The notes under the pieces were generated by a model that saw only the letters and a program-made list of their open reading frames with translations, was not told the origin of the DNA and ran no database searches. From positions 34,017 to 98,016 of the forward strand of contig JALEJP010000083.1 of NCBI GenBank assembly GCA_022769625.1: 64,000 bases of DNA. The letters are read 5' to 3'. The DNA comes from Lachnospiraceae bacterium. Its GTDB lineage: Bacteria > Bacillota > Clostridia > Lachnospirales > Lachnospiraceae. Shown one piece after another: positions 16,784 through 26,103 of the stretch; the stretch's first letter is position 1; every line of letters begins with the position of its first letter. Both the position numbers and the translations under genes were made by a program.

Positions 16784-19700
16784 TTACTTTACTTTCACTG
16801 CTTTCGATGTTTTAGCAGGACTGTACGTTTTATTCTTTACGGTTACGATACGGTAATAGTACTTGCTGTTCTTTTTCAATCCCTTTTTATCTGTATAGGT
16901 CAGCTTTGTACCTTTCTTAATGACCGCGATCCGCCGGTAACCGCTGCTCTTTTTCGCAGAGCGGTATACCACGTAACCGGTGGCGCCTTTTACCTTTTTC
17001 CATTTAATCGTTACTGCCTTCTGTCCTTTGACAGCCGTCGCCGTCACTTTCTTCGTGCTCTTTGGAAGTGTCACACTCTTTGCCGCACCGGCCTCGCTTG
17101 TCCGGGTGGAATCCACCGCTCTGGCAAAATAGGAAACCTTTCCGCTCACCGGATTTTCATCATAGAAGATGCCTGTGGTGGTTTTTCCAAGAAGAACGGT
17201 CGATGTTCCTTTCTTCCGGTAAATCTGGCATGCAGCTGCGCCTTCCGGCATGGTGACCTTCACCTGTACTTTTACTGTTTTAGTATTTGCCATACTCTTC
17301 ACTGCTGTCACAGACGGTGCCGCAAGGGCCCAAACCGGATTCTGTTTCCATTTTGCAATGAGCACCAGATCCGCCTGAACCGGTGTATCAAACGTATAAA
17401 CCGCATCCTTCAGATACCAGCCAAGGAAGGTATATCCGCTCTTTATCGGAGTTTCCGGACATGCTGCCTTTTCCCCTGCCTTTACCTTCAGGGAAGTCCT
17501 GCTGCCGTCCACATCAAAGATTACTTCATAATACTCTTTGTCGATGACCGGCATATCCTTTTCTTTCCACCCGGCCGTCAGCGTCAGATTTTCTGTGATC
17601 GGCGTATCAAAATCAAACTTCGCCTCTCCAAGATACCAGCCGGTAAATTCAAAAGCAGGCTTCACCGGATCCTCAATCGGTGTTACTTTTTCGCCCTCTT
17701 TTACTGTTACCGTCTTTGCGATGCCGTCATACGCAAAAGTCACCTGATAAGTAACCACAGTCACATCGGTCTTTTCCCACTTTGCAGTCAGAACCAGATT
17801 TTCGGTGACTGCACTGTCAAAATCATATCGGCTGCCGTTCAGATACCAGCCAAGGAAACGATATCCTTCCCGTTCCGGTTCTTCCGGCTCTGTTGCTTTT
17901 TCTCCTTCTTTCACAGAAAGATAGCTGACGATACCATTGTTGTCAAAGGTAACGGTATATCTTCTGACCGGAACCTCACTTTCTTCCAGTCCCCAGCTGC
18001 CGTCTGCAGAGCTCTTTGGCTCAGAGTTTTTCAGAATTTCTTCGGTTATCTTTGTATAGTTTAAAACCTCGAAATCCGCCGCATTGTCATCGGTATCAAT
18101 AAAACGGATTCTCCGGATGGATTTTTTCTTGGAAATAATCTCATCGCCCTCCGGATTCACCAGTGCATCGCCTTCTACCGGTTCTTCGTTTACTGCTACG
18201 CCATCTGCCAGTGCACCATCCTTCTGAAGCAGGACGCGATACTGTTTGTTGCTGATGACAAGCTCCCAGTCTGCATCTGCCTGATCGATGGCATAAACCA
18301 GATCATTCTCTGAGGTCTCTTCCGCCGCACAGCGGATCAGCCAGGAGCCTCTTGCCGGAATCGTGCCGGACAGCTGAAGTGTCTGTTCCTCACCTTTGGA
18401 AGAATAAATTACATCATATCCAGCCAGATCCACCGGTTCTTCCGCAGGATTGTACAGCTCAATAAAGCTGTGGGAAATAGGCGTACTGCCTTTCCCTCCT
18501 CCACCGTATACCTGGTTGATGATCAAATGTTCCCTCTGCGCCTCGATAAGACGTACTGCTTCTGTCTGCTCACTGACAAGGCTGCCTGTCTGAACCGTAC
18601 TGGTCACTTTGACTGAAATCCTTTTTCCCACATATGCCTCATCCAGAGTCAGGAACAGCCCCGTCTCACCTGCAATCGCTTTGCCGTCTGCCATCCACTG
18701 GCAACTCAGTTCTCCTGTGTTATTCTCAATGAACGCATCATCCGCATAGAGATTTGCACCGACCACTGCATTTCCGCGAATCGTGATGATTCCTTTCAGA
18801 TCATTGTCGGTAACCGGCGGATTGGGATCCTCACTTCCCCACACTCCGTCTGCAAGACTTCTGGGATAATACTCTGTCAATGCCAGAGGATCATCGCGGT
18901 AACTTACCGTTGTAAAATCTGCCTCATTGTCATTGGTATCCGCAAAATCCTTACGGCGGAGTGATTTCTGTTTGCTGGTCGTTTCCACCTTCAGTGCTGC
19001 TCCTTCCACCGGAGTCTCTCCCTGTGAAACACCATCCTCCACGTCATCGCCGCGATACAGAATCACACGGTACTGCTTATTATCGATGACCTGTGCCCAT
19101 TCCTGATCCGCATTGCTTACCGTATACTTCAATGTCTCTGCATCCGCGTTCTGGGATGCACAGCGCACCAGATATGAGGCATGTGCCGGAACCGTTCCGG
19201 AGAGATCAAGTCTGCTCTCCTCCGTCATGCCGCTTCGGCTTGAAAAATATCCAACTGTACATCCATCCAGACTGATCGCAGCATCCGTCGGGTTATAAAG
19301 CTCGATAAATCCATGGGATACCGGTACATCTGTGTTATCTCCGCCACCATAGATCTGATTGATAATGATGTGGTCATTTTTCAGCTCTTCTCTTTCACGG
19401 ACTTTTTCCGTGGCTGCACTTACTATGCTTCCGCTTTCCACAGAACTTGTCACCACCACTGTGATAACCTTTCCGATTTCCTTTTCGGTAAGCTTATAGC
19501 TTTCTGTATTTGCTCCCTCTATTGTCTGGTCATCTGCCTTCCACTGCCAGGAAAGTATTCCCGTGTTATTGGTATCGCTCACCTGTGCCGTCAGAACAGA
19601 GCCTTCCACCGCATCGCCGTTTATAGTTACTGTTCCGCTCAGTGCATCGACCGCAAGCTCCTTTGTAAATGTGGCATAATTGGTGATATTTCCGGAGGAC

Positions 19701-22700
19701 AACAGATTCTCTGAAGCATCCATACCGCGAACCTGAATGGTATTCAGACCATTTTTCTTTTTCGTCAGCACACTGTCATTTACCGCAAGCACTGCCTGTC
19801 CGTCAGACACCCCGGAGATTCCCTGCAAAATCCCGTTTACATAAAAGCCGACTTTTTTCACACTGCTGTTGTTTTGTATTTTTGCGGTAAACACCGTCAT
19901 TTTTTCCGCAGAAGTATCTGCTGTTACGCTGATGGCGGAAGAAGCACTGAATTTGCCCAGGGAGGACAGAAGCGCATCCACAGAGGTAAACTGTGCATCC
20001 AGCCAGTTCAGCCTGTTTTTCAGGAAGGTGCGCAGTCTTTCCGTCTCTGTTTCAAAATCGGAATGATGCATCAGATACCCCGCCTCATAGTTTGCCTGTG
20101 CGGATTCCGCCAGATATTCCTTTTCCTGGTCGATGATACCGCCTGTCTTTACGATATCCTCAAAATTCTGTCTGTTTTCTTTGTAGCACTCATACACCTG
20201 AGTCACAAAATAGGGATCCCCGATCAGAGTCTTGTACCAGGAATTTGCCTGCGCACCAGCTGATGCCTGTCTTACCATCCATACATGATAATTTCCGGTT
20301 TCTCCCTGACTCACGATGCTGTTGGACGTCCAGTCCATATCCCATACCGGTCCGATGTAAAGCTTATCTCCCAGATCTTTGTACATGTAAGTACTCTTTT
20401 TCATCGTTTCCGTATTCCAGTAAAACTCATTCAGAACCAGATAACGCACCAGGGAATCCATGTCCACCAGATCCGTATAATGCTTTTTCTCTCCGTCATA
20501 AGTGGTATAATAATCAGAAGAAGTAAAGCTGTTTTCCACAGCCTGCATATAATTCTTTGCCGAATTGAACAGGGTCGTGTTGCTGTTTGCAAACTCCGGG
20601 TTTTTGAACATGATCGGCTGCTTATTTTGAGTTTGGAATTTGGAAACCTCATCGTAGTAGGCATCCAGCTCAAAGAGAAAGCCGCCCGAAACATCCACCT
20701 CTCCATCTTCATTCTTCGGAATATCCTTGTAATAATCCGAAATTTTATAAGTTTTTCCGTTGTAGGTCACACTGTCACTGGTAATCCAGCCCATATTTTC
20801 CACCAGATAATCCTCAAGGGCATCTCTGGCATCACCGCTGATACCTTCTGCCTTTCCGATTGCTTTGGCAACATCTCCCGCACAGTCTTCCCAGTCATAA
20901 ATATTAGCTCTTGATTCTTCGATGCGGACATTTCCAACCAGCTGATAGTTACCGGCATAAACACCATTTAATATCACATCCACATGAGTGGATTTCAGAT
21001 ATACCATTCCCATGACACCTGACAGATCATAGGCTGTGGTATTCCTCAGCAGTGATTCATCCATATAATTGGCAAGCAGTGCCCAGTGTTTGCTGTTTCC
21101 AAATCCCATCAGATCGGTCTTGGTATCCAGCTTGATCTTGTACGGCAGTTTGCTGTAGCCGGTATTCCAGGTACTGTTTCCGCGCCCGCGAATAGAGATC
21201 CCGCCGTCATAAAGGTTTGTGTTGCTGCTGTTGAACCGGTCATTCCCCTGAATATGCATCGTTGCATCTTTATATACCGTTTTGCTGGTAATGCCATATC
21301 CGTCTGCTGTGTCAATGTACACCACCGGAAGCTTGCTGCAGTAAATTTTAGTCTGATCTACACTGGCACCGGTCTCACGGATCTTCGCCGTTACGGTGAT
21401 AAACTGATTCAGATCGCTCTGTACCGGTGTATAAAGATCGGTATCGGAAACCTGTTTGCCGTTTACGGTCCAGGTGTAGGAAAACTCCGTACCTTCCGGC
21501 GCACCGGCTACGGAGGCTCTCATCTCTCTTCCCACTTTTGCATATTCCTGGTCAAATTCCAGAGTCAAATTGGAGCGAACCGTCACGGAAACCTTTTTCT
21601 CTTTTCCGGTAACGGAGGTAACCGCCGTCAGTGTCACCTCTGTATCGGCAAGTACGCCTTTGACTTCTGCAATGGAACCTTTGATTTCGATGACATCGGA
21701 ATCGCTGCTTGACCATACAATGCTCTCTGTTCCTTCCTCCCCTTCGTAGGTAAGCGGAAGTGTAAAATTCTTCGTCACGGAGGATGCCTTATCGCCCTCT
21801 GCAAAAACCGGTGACGGGATCGGAATCGTCACTTTTCCGTCACTGACCAGGGGCATGATTTCCCCGGTTGCTTTGGAAAGGAACCAGTAGTCTGTCCCGA
21901 GAGCTGCCAGAATGGTTTCACTCTTTAACTGCTCTTCGCTGATCTCGCTCTCCGCAGTATAACCCCTTCCCGTGCCTGCCAGATAATAGCAGTTTTTTAC
22001 ATTTGTCGTATTGGAAGCAGCATTTGCATTGCTGCTGTAGCCGTTAATTCCATAACCGCTTGTACCCTTAAATACAACGTTTCCCACATTCAGACAGGAA
22101 CTTAAAGCTCCGATCACCGCATCCTGATGAATCCTGCCCAGAATACCTCCGCAACGCACCGGAGAGGTTCCCACGGAAGTGGATACGGTAATATCTGCCG
22201 CATTATACAGATTTGTCATCTGCACGGCAGAATTATTGGTACGCACCTGACCCATAATGCCACCTACGCCGATCAGATCGCCTCCATTGTCTGCCGTCAC
22301 TTCAATGCTCCCGCCAAGTACCGCAATATTGTCAATTTTCACATAGCCGTTGGCATCACCTGACAGTGCGCCGACACTGTCACCTCCGCCCAGATTGTGT
22401 CTGATGCTTACATCTGTAAACACAATATTTTTCACTTCGGCATAATCCTGAGCAGAATCACTGCCGATCATAGCAAACAGACCGGACTGATTCCGGCTGT
22501 AGCCGCTTTTGCTTCCGTCAAAGTCAATGTTCAGACTGGAAATCACATGGCCGGCTCCGTCAAACGTGCCATTGAATACCCGATCTCCGCTTACCAGTCC
22601 GTACTGGTCTCCACCGCATCCACCGATCGGTGTCCAGTCCACTGTCCCAAGATCAATATCATCCGTAAGTACATAATCGCCGTCCATAGGATAAGCAGCG

Positions 22701-22864
22701 TCCACCCCTATCTTTGCAAGCTCATCCGCGCTGGAAATCGTGATCTTTTCCGCCGCCTGCACACCATCTGCTGTCATCGGCATGACAGAAGCTCCGGATA
22801 TGCACATCACAAATGCAAGTCCGGCTGCCATTCTCTTCCTCCATAATTTTTGTGTTTTTTGCAT
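16784..22864 (-). CDS. Very large secreted multidomain protein: CotH, lamin-tail, InlB-repeat and Fn3-like domains
   Basis: The track start is upstream of the likely ATG at 22864, which has GGGAGG before it, giving about 2026 residues. In order I see a signal peptide (FVMCISGASVMPM), a GLUG-like repeat region (ISSADELAKIG, FNGTFDGAGHVI), and Ig-like segments. A CotH domain spans roughly 545-1000 (RGRGNSTW, SKLPYKIKLD, NYMDESLLRN, GPVWDMDW). Two lamin-tail domains follow (IIINQIYGGGDN, LIINQVYGGGGK; HSFIELYNP), alternating with Ig-like units. Three InlB/Listeria-Bacteroides repeats (GWYLNGSRYDF, GWYLGEAKFDF, GWYLKDAVYTF) precede two Fn3-like domains and a Lys-rich end. No LPXTG or C-terminal span is present. 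CotH proteins include kinases; the substrate is unknown. Host-glycan or matrix binding is inference. Confidence 0.85.
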   Translation of the reverse strand: MQKTQKLWRKRMAAGLAFVMCISGASVMPMTADGVQAAEKITISSADELAKIGVDAAYPMDGDYVLTDDIDLGTVDWTPIGGCGGDQYGLVSGDRVFNGTFDGAGHVISSLNIDFDGSKSGYSRNQSGLFAMIGSDSAQDYAEVKNIVFTDVSIRHNLGGGDSVGALSGDANGYVKIDNIAVLGGSIEVTADNGGDLIGVGGIMGQVRTNNSAVQMTNLYNAADITVSTSVGTSPVRCGGILGRIHQDAVIGALSSCLNVGNVVFKGTSGYGINGYSSNANAASNTTNVKNCYYLAGTGRGYTAESEISEEQLKSETILAALGTDYWFLSKATGEIMPLVSDGKVTIPIPSPVFAEGDKASSVTKNFTLPLTYEGEEGTESIVWSSSDSDVIEIKGSIAEVKGVLADTEVTLTAVTSVTGKEKKVSVTVRSNLTLEFDQEYAKVGREMRASVAGAPEGTEFSYTWTVNGKQVSDTDLYTPVQSDLNQFITVTAKIRETGASVDQTKIYCSKLPVVYIDTADGYGITSKTVYKDATMHIQGNDRFNSSNTNLYDGGISIRGRGNSTWNTGYSKLPYKIKLDTKTDLMGFGNSKHWALLANYMDESLLRNTTAYDLSGVMGMVYLKSTHVDVILNGVYAGNYQLVGNVRIEESRANIYDWEDCAGDVAKAIGKAEGISGDARDALEDYLVENMGWITSDSVTYNGKTYKISDYYKDIPKNEDGEVDVSGGFLFELDAYYDEVSKFQTQNKQPIMFKNPEFANSNTTLFNSAKNYMQAVENSFTSSDYYTTYDGEKKHYTDLVDMDSLVRYLVLNEFYWNTETMKKSTYMYKDLGDKLYIGPVWDMDWTSNSIVSQGETGNYHVWMVRQASAGAQANSWYKTLIGDPYFVTQVYECYKENRQNFEDIVKTGGIIDQEKEYLAESAQANYEAGYLMHHSDFETETERLRTFLKNRLNWLDAQFTSVDALLSSLGKFSASSAISVTADTSAEKMTVFTAKIQNNSSVKKVGFYVNGILQGISGVSDGQAVLAVNDSVLTKKKNGLNTIQVRGMDASENLLSSGNITNYATFTKELAVDALSGTVTINGDAVEGSVLTAQVSDTNNTGILSWQWKADDQTIEGANTESYKLTEKEIGKVITVVVTSSVESGSIVSAATEKVREREELKNDHIIINQIYGGGDNTDVPVSHGFIELYNPTDAAISLDGCTVGYFSSRSGMTEESRLDLSGTVPAHASYLVRCASQNADAETLKYTVSNADQEWAQVIDNKQYRVILYRGDDVEDGVSQGETPVEGAALKVETTSKQKSLRRKDFADTNDNEADFTTVSYRDDPLALTEYYPRSLADGVWGSEDPNPPVTDNDLKGIITIRGNAVVGANLYADDAFIENNTGELSCQWMADGKAIAGETGLFLTLDEAYVGKRISVKVTSTVQTGSLVSEQTEAVRLIEAQREHLIINQVYGGGGKGSTPISHSFIELYNPAEEPVDLAGYDVIYSSKGEEQTLQLSGTIPARGSWLIRCAAEETSENDLVYAIDQADADWELVISNKQYRVLLQKDGALADGVAVNEEPVEGDALVNPEGDEIISKKKSIRRIRFIDTDDNAADFEVLNYTKITEEILKNSEPKSSADGSWGLEESEVPVRRYTVTFDNNGIVSYLSVKEGEKATEPEEPEREGYRFLGWYLNGSRYDFDSAVTENLVLTAKWEKTDVTVVTYQVTFAYDGIAKTVTVKEGEKVTPIEDPVKPAFEFTGWYLGEAKFDFDTPITENLTLTAGWKEKDMPVIDKEYYEVIFDVDGSRTSLKVKAGEKAACPETPIKSGYTFLGWYLKDAVYTFDTPVQADLVLIAKWKQNPVWALAAPSVTAVKSMANTKTVKVQVKVTMPEGAAACQIYRKKGTSTVLLGKTTTGIFYDENPVSGKVSYFARAVDSTRTSEAGAAKSVTLPKSTKKVTATAVKGQKAVTIKWKKVKGATGYVVYRSAKKSSGYRRIAVIKKGTKLTYTDKKGLKKNSKYYYRIVTVKNKTYSPAKTSKAVKVK

Positions 22865-22910
22865 AGTAACCTCCCATATCACACCTTATTGTCAGGTAAT
22901 TGTCACAAAT

Positions 22911-22939
22911 ATTCTATCACATACGGTTGTATTTGTCAT
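22911..22939 (-). promoter_or_regulatory. Predicted promoter of the CotH-domain gene
   Basis: On the minus strand ATGACA and TAGAAT are 17 bases apart, about 47 bases upstream of the start at 22864. Confidence 0.5.
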
Positions 22940-22967
22940 GTGAAATCAGCCTGAAATTTGGAAGTGC

Positions 22968-23011
22968 TTTTGTTACACAGGAAATTCGAAGGAATTTCCC
23001 ATGTAACAAAA
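22968..23011. repeat. Imperfect palindrome, copy 2 of the dispersed element
   Basis: TTTTGTTACACAGGAAATTC, loop GAAG, then GAATTTCCCATGTAACAAAA. It shares core, flanks and position after a terminator with the element at 3101-3142. Even the outside context matches (GAARTGCTTTT on the plus strand). Confidence 0.75.
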
Positions 23012-23058
23012 AATACCGCAGGATAAAGCAGATGCCAAATGTCTGCTCCATCCTGCGG
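23008..23058 (-). terminator. Rho-independent terminator after the Spo0E-like gene
   Basis: On the minus strand CCGCAGGAT (with GAGCAGA inside) pairs with TCTGCTT and ATCCTGCGG, followed by TATTTTTT. The T-tract runs into the palindrome copy at 22968-23011. Confidence 0.8.
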
Positions 23059-23086
23059 CACACTTTCTGAAACCGCAGTATTCGGG

Positions 23087-23251
23087 CTATGCAAGATCCA
23101 TGTATTGTTCAATCAGCCCGTCTACCTTTACACTCTGGATGTATATTTTCTCCACATCTCCGGTAAGCATAAGCTCATCCAGTTTTCTGCGCTCATACTC
23201 AATCGTTTCTTTCACCTTTTCCATTTCGCTGTATTTCCCTGTTCTTTCCAT
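23087..23251 (-). CDS. Spo0E-like aspartyl-phosphate phosphatase family peptide
   Basis: This gene is too short for the ORF track. The minus strand encodes 54 residues, MERTGKYSEM... ending EQYMDLA. AGAGGA lies six bases before the ATG, and a terminator follows the stop. The first half is helical and charged (IEYERRKLDEL). The second half has QSVKVDGLIEQY, which fits the S-x-x-x-D-x-L-I-x-x-Y signature of the Spo0E family. These small helical hairpins dephosphorylate Spo0A and delay sporulation. It lies 25 bases after lgt in the same direction. The fit is by motif only, so family membership is probable and the target is inferred. Confidence 0.7.
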   Translation of the reverse strand: MERTGKYSEMEKVKETIEYERRKLDELMLTGDVEKIYIQSVKVDGLIEQYMDLA

Positions 23252-23276
23252 GTGTATTCCTCTGTCTTTCTGTGCT

Positions 23277-24149
23277 TTATTCTGACGTTCTGTTAACGGT
23301 CAAAGCTTTTTTTCTCCGAATGAAAATCAATAAAACAGCGCCCACTGCCAGAATTGCGGAAAGCACCTGCGATACCGGAAGTCCAATCCCCGGAATAAGA
23401 AGCTGATCTGTTCGCACCCCTTCAATCCAGAAGCGACCGATTCCATATCCTGCCAGATACATCAGGAAGATTTCACCGTCAAACTTTTTACGTTTCGTAA
23501 AGAATAAAAGGATCAGCAACACTCCAACATTCCACAGACTTTCATACAGAAAAGTAGGATGCACCTGAATATAGGAAACACCGTCGATCGTCTGAAGATG
23601 ATCCATCATCTCCTGAGTCACATCCGAGGCACGCACTGCATTCAGCGGCAGCTGCATGGCAAACAGGCTGTCTGTATAACCTCCGAAAACCTCCCGGTTA
23701 AAGAAGTTTCCCCAACGTCCGATAATCTGTCCCAGCACAAGCCCCACACATCCGGTATCCACCATAAGCCAGAAATTTTCTTTTTTAATCTTCACATAAA
23801 CGTAAAACGTTATTACCGCAGCGATCACACCGCCGTAAATGGCCAGTCCTCCCTCCCTGATATACAGGATATGAATCAGATTATCCTTATACTGATCCCA
23901 GGAGAAAATAACATAATATAGTCTGGCACCGACCAGGGCTATCGGTATTGCATAAAGTGCCACATCAAAATACAGATCCGGATCCTGCTTTGTCTTTTTG
24001 GCCACCCACATGGCCAGACAGAGTCCAAGAACCATGGCACAGGCAATCACGATCCCGTAATAAGCAATCTCAAATCCTCCTATGTGAATGCTTTTTCCCA
24101 CATTGGACAGATAAATCCCCAGATGCGGAAAACGAATCGACTTATCCAT
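23277..24149 (-). CDS. lgt: Prolipoprotein diacylglyceryl transferase
   Basis: Lgt attaches diacylglycerol to the lipobox cysteine of lipoproteins in the membrane. Motifs are YYGIVIACAM, GARLYYVIF, GGLAIYGGVI and the Lgt signature GRWGNFFNREVFGG with the essential Asn/Arg/Glu set. HPTFLYES precedes the last spans. The track start at 24158 is a GTG that forms part of the GAGGTG ribosome site. The ATG at 24149 is the better start (290 residues). It is 18 bases from ychF and likely cotranscribed. It would process the ABC solute-binding lipoprotein found later in the window. Confidence 0.95.
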   Translation of the reverse strand: MDKSIRFPHLGIYLSNVGKSIHIGGFEIAYYGIVIACAMVLGLCLAMWVAKKTKQDPDLYFDVALYAIPIALVGARLYYVIFSWDQYKDNLIHILYIREGGLAIYGGVIAAVITFYVYVKIKKENFWLMVDTGCVGLVLGQIIGRWGNFFNREVFGGYTDSLFAMQLPLNAVRASDVTQEMMDHLQTIDGVSYIQVHPTFLYESLWNVGVLLILLFFTKRKKFDGEIFLMYLAGYGIGRFWIEGVRTDQLLIPGIGLPVSQVLSAILAVGAVLLIFIRRKKALTVNRTSE

Positions 24150-24167
24150 ACCATTCACCTCGATTGC

Positions 24168-25265
24168 TTATACATTAAAACGGAACAGGATCACGTCCCC
24201 ATCCTTTACCACATAGTCCTTACCTTCCAGTCCTACCAGACCTTTTTCTTTGGCAGCCGCGTAGGTTCCACAGTCCAGAAGATCCTGGTAATTCACCACT
24301 TCTGCCCGGATAAATCCGCGCTCAAAATCAGAGTGGATCTTACCTGCCGCCTGCGGTGCTTTCGTACCTTTTTTGATTGTCCAGGCCCTGGTCTCCGTCT
24401 CACCGGCAGTCAGATAACTGATCAGCCCCAGCAGACTGTAACTTGCCTTAATCAGTTTCTCCAATCCGGATTCTTTTAATCCCAGATCCTCCAGGAACAT
24501 TTTTCTTTCGTCCTCATCCAGCTCGGAAATCTCCTGCTCAATCTGTGCGCAGATCACAAACACTTCACTTCCGCTCTCAGCAGCCATCTCTCTCACCGAC
24601 TGTACATACGTGTTGGAAGCACCGTCATCTGCAAGATCATCCTCTGCCACATTGGCCGCATAAATAACCGGCTTCGCTGTCAGAAGATTGTATGTGGGGA
24701 ACCATGCCTCTTCATCCTCATCCTGAAGCTCAAATCCGATGGCAAGCTTTCCATTCTCCAGATATTCTTTCAGTCTCTGAAGAAAATCCACTTCCTTTGC
24801 CAGCTTTTTATCATTTTTTGCACCGCGGATGCTCTTGGCGATCCTGCGCTCCAAAATCTCAATGTCAGAAAAGATCAGTTCCAGATTGATCGTCTCGATA
24901 TCTCTTGCCGGATCCACACTGCCGTCTACATGGATGACATTGGTATCCTCAAAACAGCGTACGACATGCACGATGGCATCCACCTCACGGATGTTGGCAA
25001 GGAACTGATTGCCCAGTCCTTCTCCCTTTGAGGCACCTTTTACCAGTCCTGCGATATCTACAAATTCGATCACCGCCGGTGTCACTTTTGCGGAATGATA
25101 CAGATTCGCCAGCAGATTCAGACGTTCATCCGGCACTGCAACCACACCCACATTGGGATCTATCGTACAAAAAGGATAGTTTGCGGATTCTGCTCCTGCT
25201 TTCGTCAAAGAATTAAACAGCGTACTTTTGCCCACATTTGGCAGACCTACTATACCAAGCTTCAT
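24168..25265 (-). CDS. ychF: Redox-regulated P-loop ATPase/GTPase YchF
   Basis: The Obg-family protein has an ATP-preferring nucleotide site. [12 protein letters not shown] is the P-loop, [12 protein letters not shown] the G3 region, and the C-terminal TGS-like domain is present (FRFNV end). In place of the G4 NKxD it has YAANV-AE, as expected for YchF. YchF binds ribosomes and modulates stress responses. Length 365 is standard. It is upstream of lgt with its own candidate promoter. Confidence 0.95.
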   Translation of the reverse strand: MKLGIVGLPNVGKSTLFNSLTKAGAESANYPFCTIDPNVGVVAVPDERLNLLANLYHSAKVTPAVIEFVDIAGLVKGASKGEGLGNQFLANIREVDAIVHVVRCFEDTNVIHVDGSVDPARDIETINLELIFSDIEILERRIAKSIRGAKNDKKLAKEVDFLQRLKEYLENGKLAIGFELQDEDEEAWFPTYNLLTAKPVIYAANVAEDDLADDGASNTYVQSVREMAAESGSEVFVICAQIEQEISELDEDERKMFLEDLGLKESGLEKLIKASYSLLGLISYLTAGETETRAWTIKKGTKAPQAAGKIHSDFERGFIRAEVVNYQDLLDCGTYAAAKEKGLVGLEGKDYVVKDGDVILFRFNV

Positions 25266-25350
25266 TTGTATTTTCCTTTCTATCTCTCATTTTCTCTGCT
25301 GTGTCAACCTCAGAGACGACAATTTTTTCTGTTATCTCCCAGCCACAAAC

Positions 25351-25380
25351 AGTTTAACACACAAAACGACACAAATGCAA
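25351..25380 (-). promoter_or_regulatory. Candidate promoter of ychF-lgt
   Basis: On the minus strand TTGCAT and TAAACT are 18 bases apart, about 85 bases upstream of ychF. Confidence 0.35.
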
Positions 25381-25452
25381 CCCCCAGCGCCAGGAACTCA
25401 TCGACACAATCCGTCATCTCGTCTGTGGTTTCGTCATATTTCGTCCTGTTTC

Positions 25453-26103
25453 TCAGTCTTTCGACTCCATGATCATCAAAATCCCTTCCGAAAAGGAAAT
25501 CCTGCCCTCCGGTTCGGTGATCTCATTGCTCACACACAGCGGATCCAGACCCTCCAGCACATAATCAGAAAGAGAATAAAAAAAGCCTTCCAGGGTCAGT
25601 CCTTTTACTGTACCACCCACTGCAAAAAGAGAAACATACTGTCCAAACTGTTCCGTTTTTGACAGAGATACCGGGCTTTTCACCAGACGAATGCGGTTAT
25701 TCGCATCCAGAAGAAAGGCTTCTGCACCCTTTTCAAGGGCAAGAGCCAGGGTGCGGATATTGGCTGCCACATGATCCAGCCTGGTGCCTGTTCCTCCAAA
25801 AATATAGATGCGAGATGCGCCAAGATCCAAAGCCAGACGCAGGGCTATATCCGTATCCGTATAATCTTTCACCGGATTGAATCTTTGCACCGGTATCTCA
25901 TAGCGGCTTAAAAACCAGTCCAGTACTTCCTCCCCCGCAGAGTCAAAATCCCCCACGATATGAGTGGGTGTGATTCCGTATTCTTTACAGAACAGGATGC
26001 CTCTGTCTGCTCCGATTCGAAAATCACAGGGATGTTTTTCCAAAAAAGCAAGGGCAAACTCGGATTGAATTTTGCCCCCGCTTAAGATCACTGCTGTTTT
26101 CAA
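25453..26103 (-). CDS. thiN: Thiamine diphosphokinase
   Basis: The enzyme converts thiamine to thiamine diphosphate using ATP. Motifs include GADRG, THIVGDFDSA, DYTDTDIALRLAL and FGGTGTRLDHVAANI, all in the family order. The 216 residues match bacterial ThiN/YloS. It overlaps the end of rpe by four bases (ATGA), so the two are translationally coupled, and it closes the priA-to-thiN run as in Bacillus subtilis. No TPP riboswitch is visible. Confidence 0.93.
   Translation of the reverse strand: MKTAVILSGGKIQSEFALAFLEKHPCDFRIGADRGILFCKEYGITPTHIVGDFDSAGEEVLDWFLSRYEIPVQRFNPVKDYTDTDIALRLALDLGASRIYIFGGTGTRLDHVAANIRTLALALEKGAEAFLLDANNRIRLVKSPVSLSKTEQFGQYVSLFAVGGTVKGLTLEGFFYSLSDYVLEGLDPLCVSNEITEPEGRISFSEGILMIMESKD

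Noticed and set aside
16784-16830. LPXTG sorting signal in the giant secreted proteins
   Set aside because: The C-termini end in Lys-rich strands without LPXTG, hydrophobic span or positive tail in the right order.
25266-26103. TPP riboswitch near thiN
   Set aside because: No conserved TPP aptamer motifs (CUGAGA, ACCUGAUCUGG-like) are seen upstream; thiN is translationally coupled to rpe.
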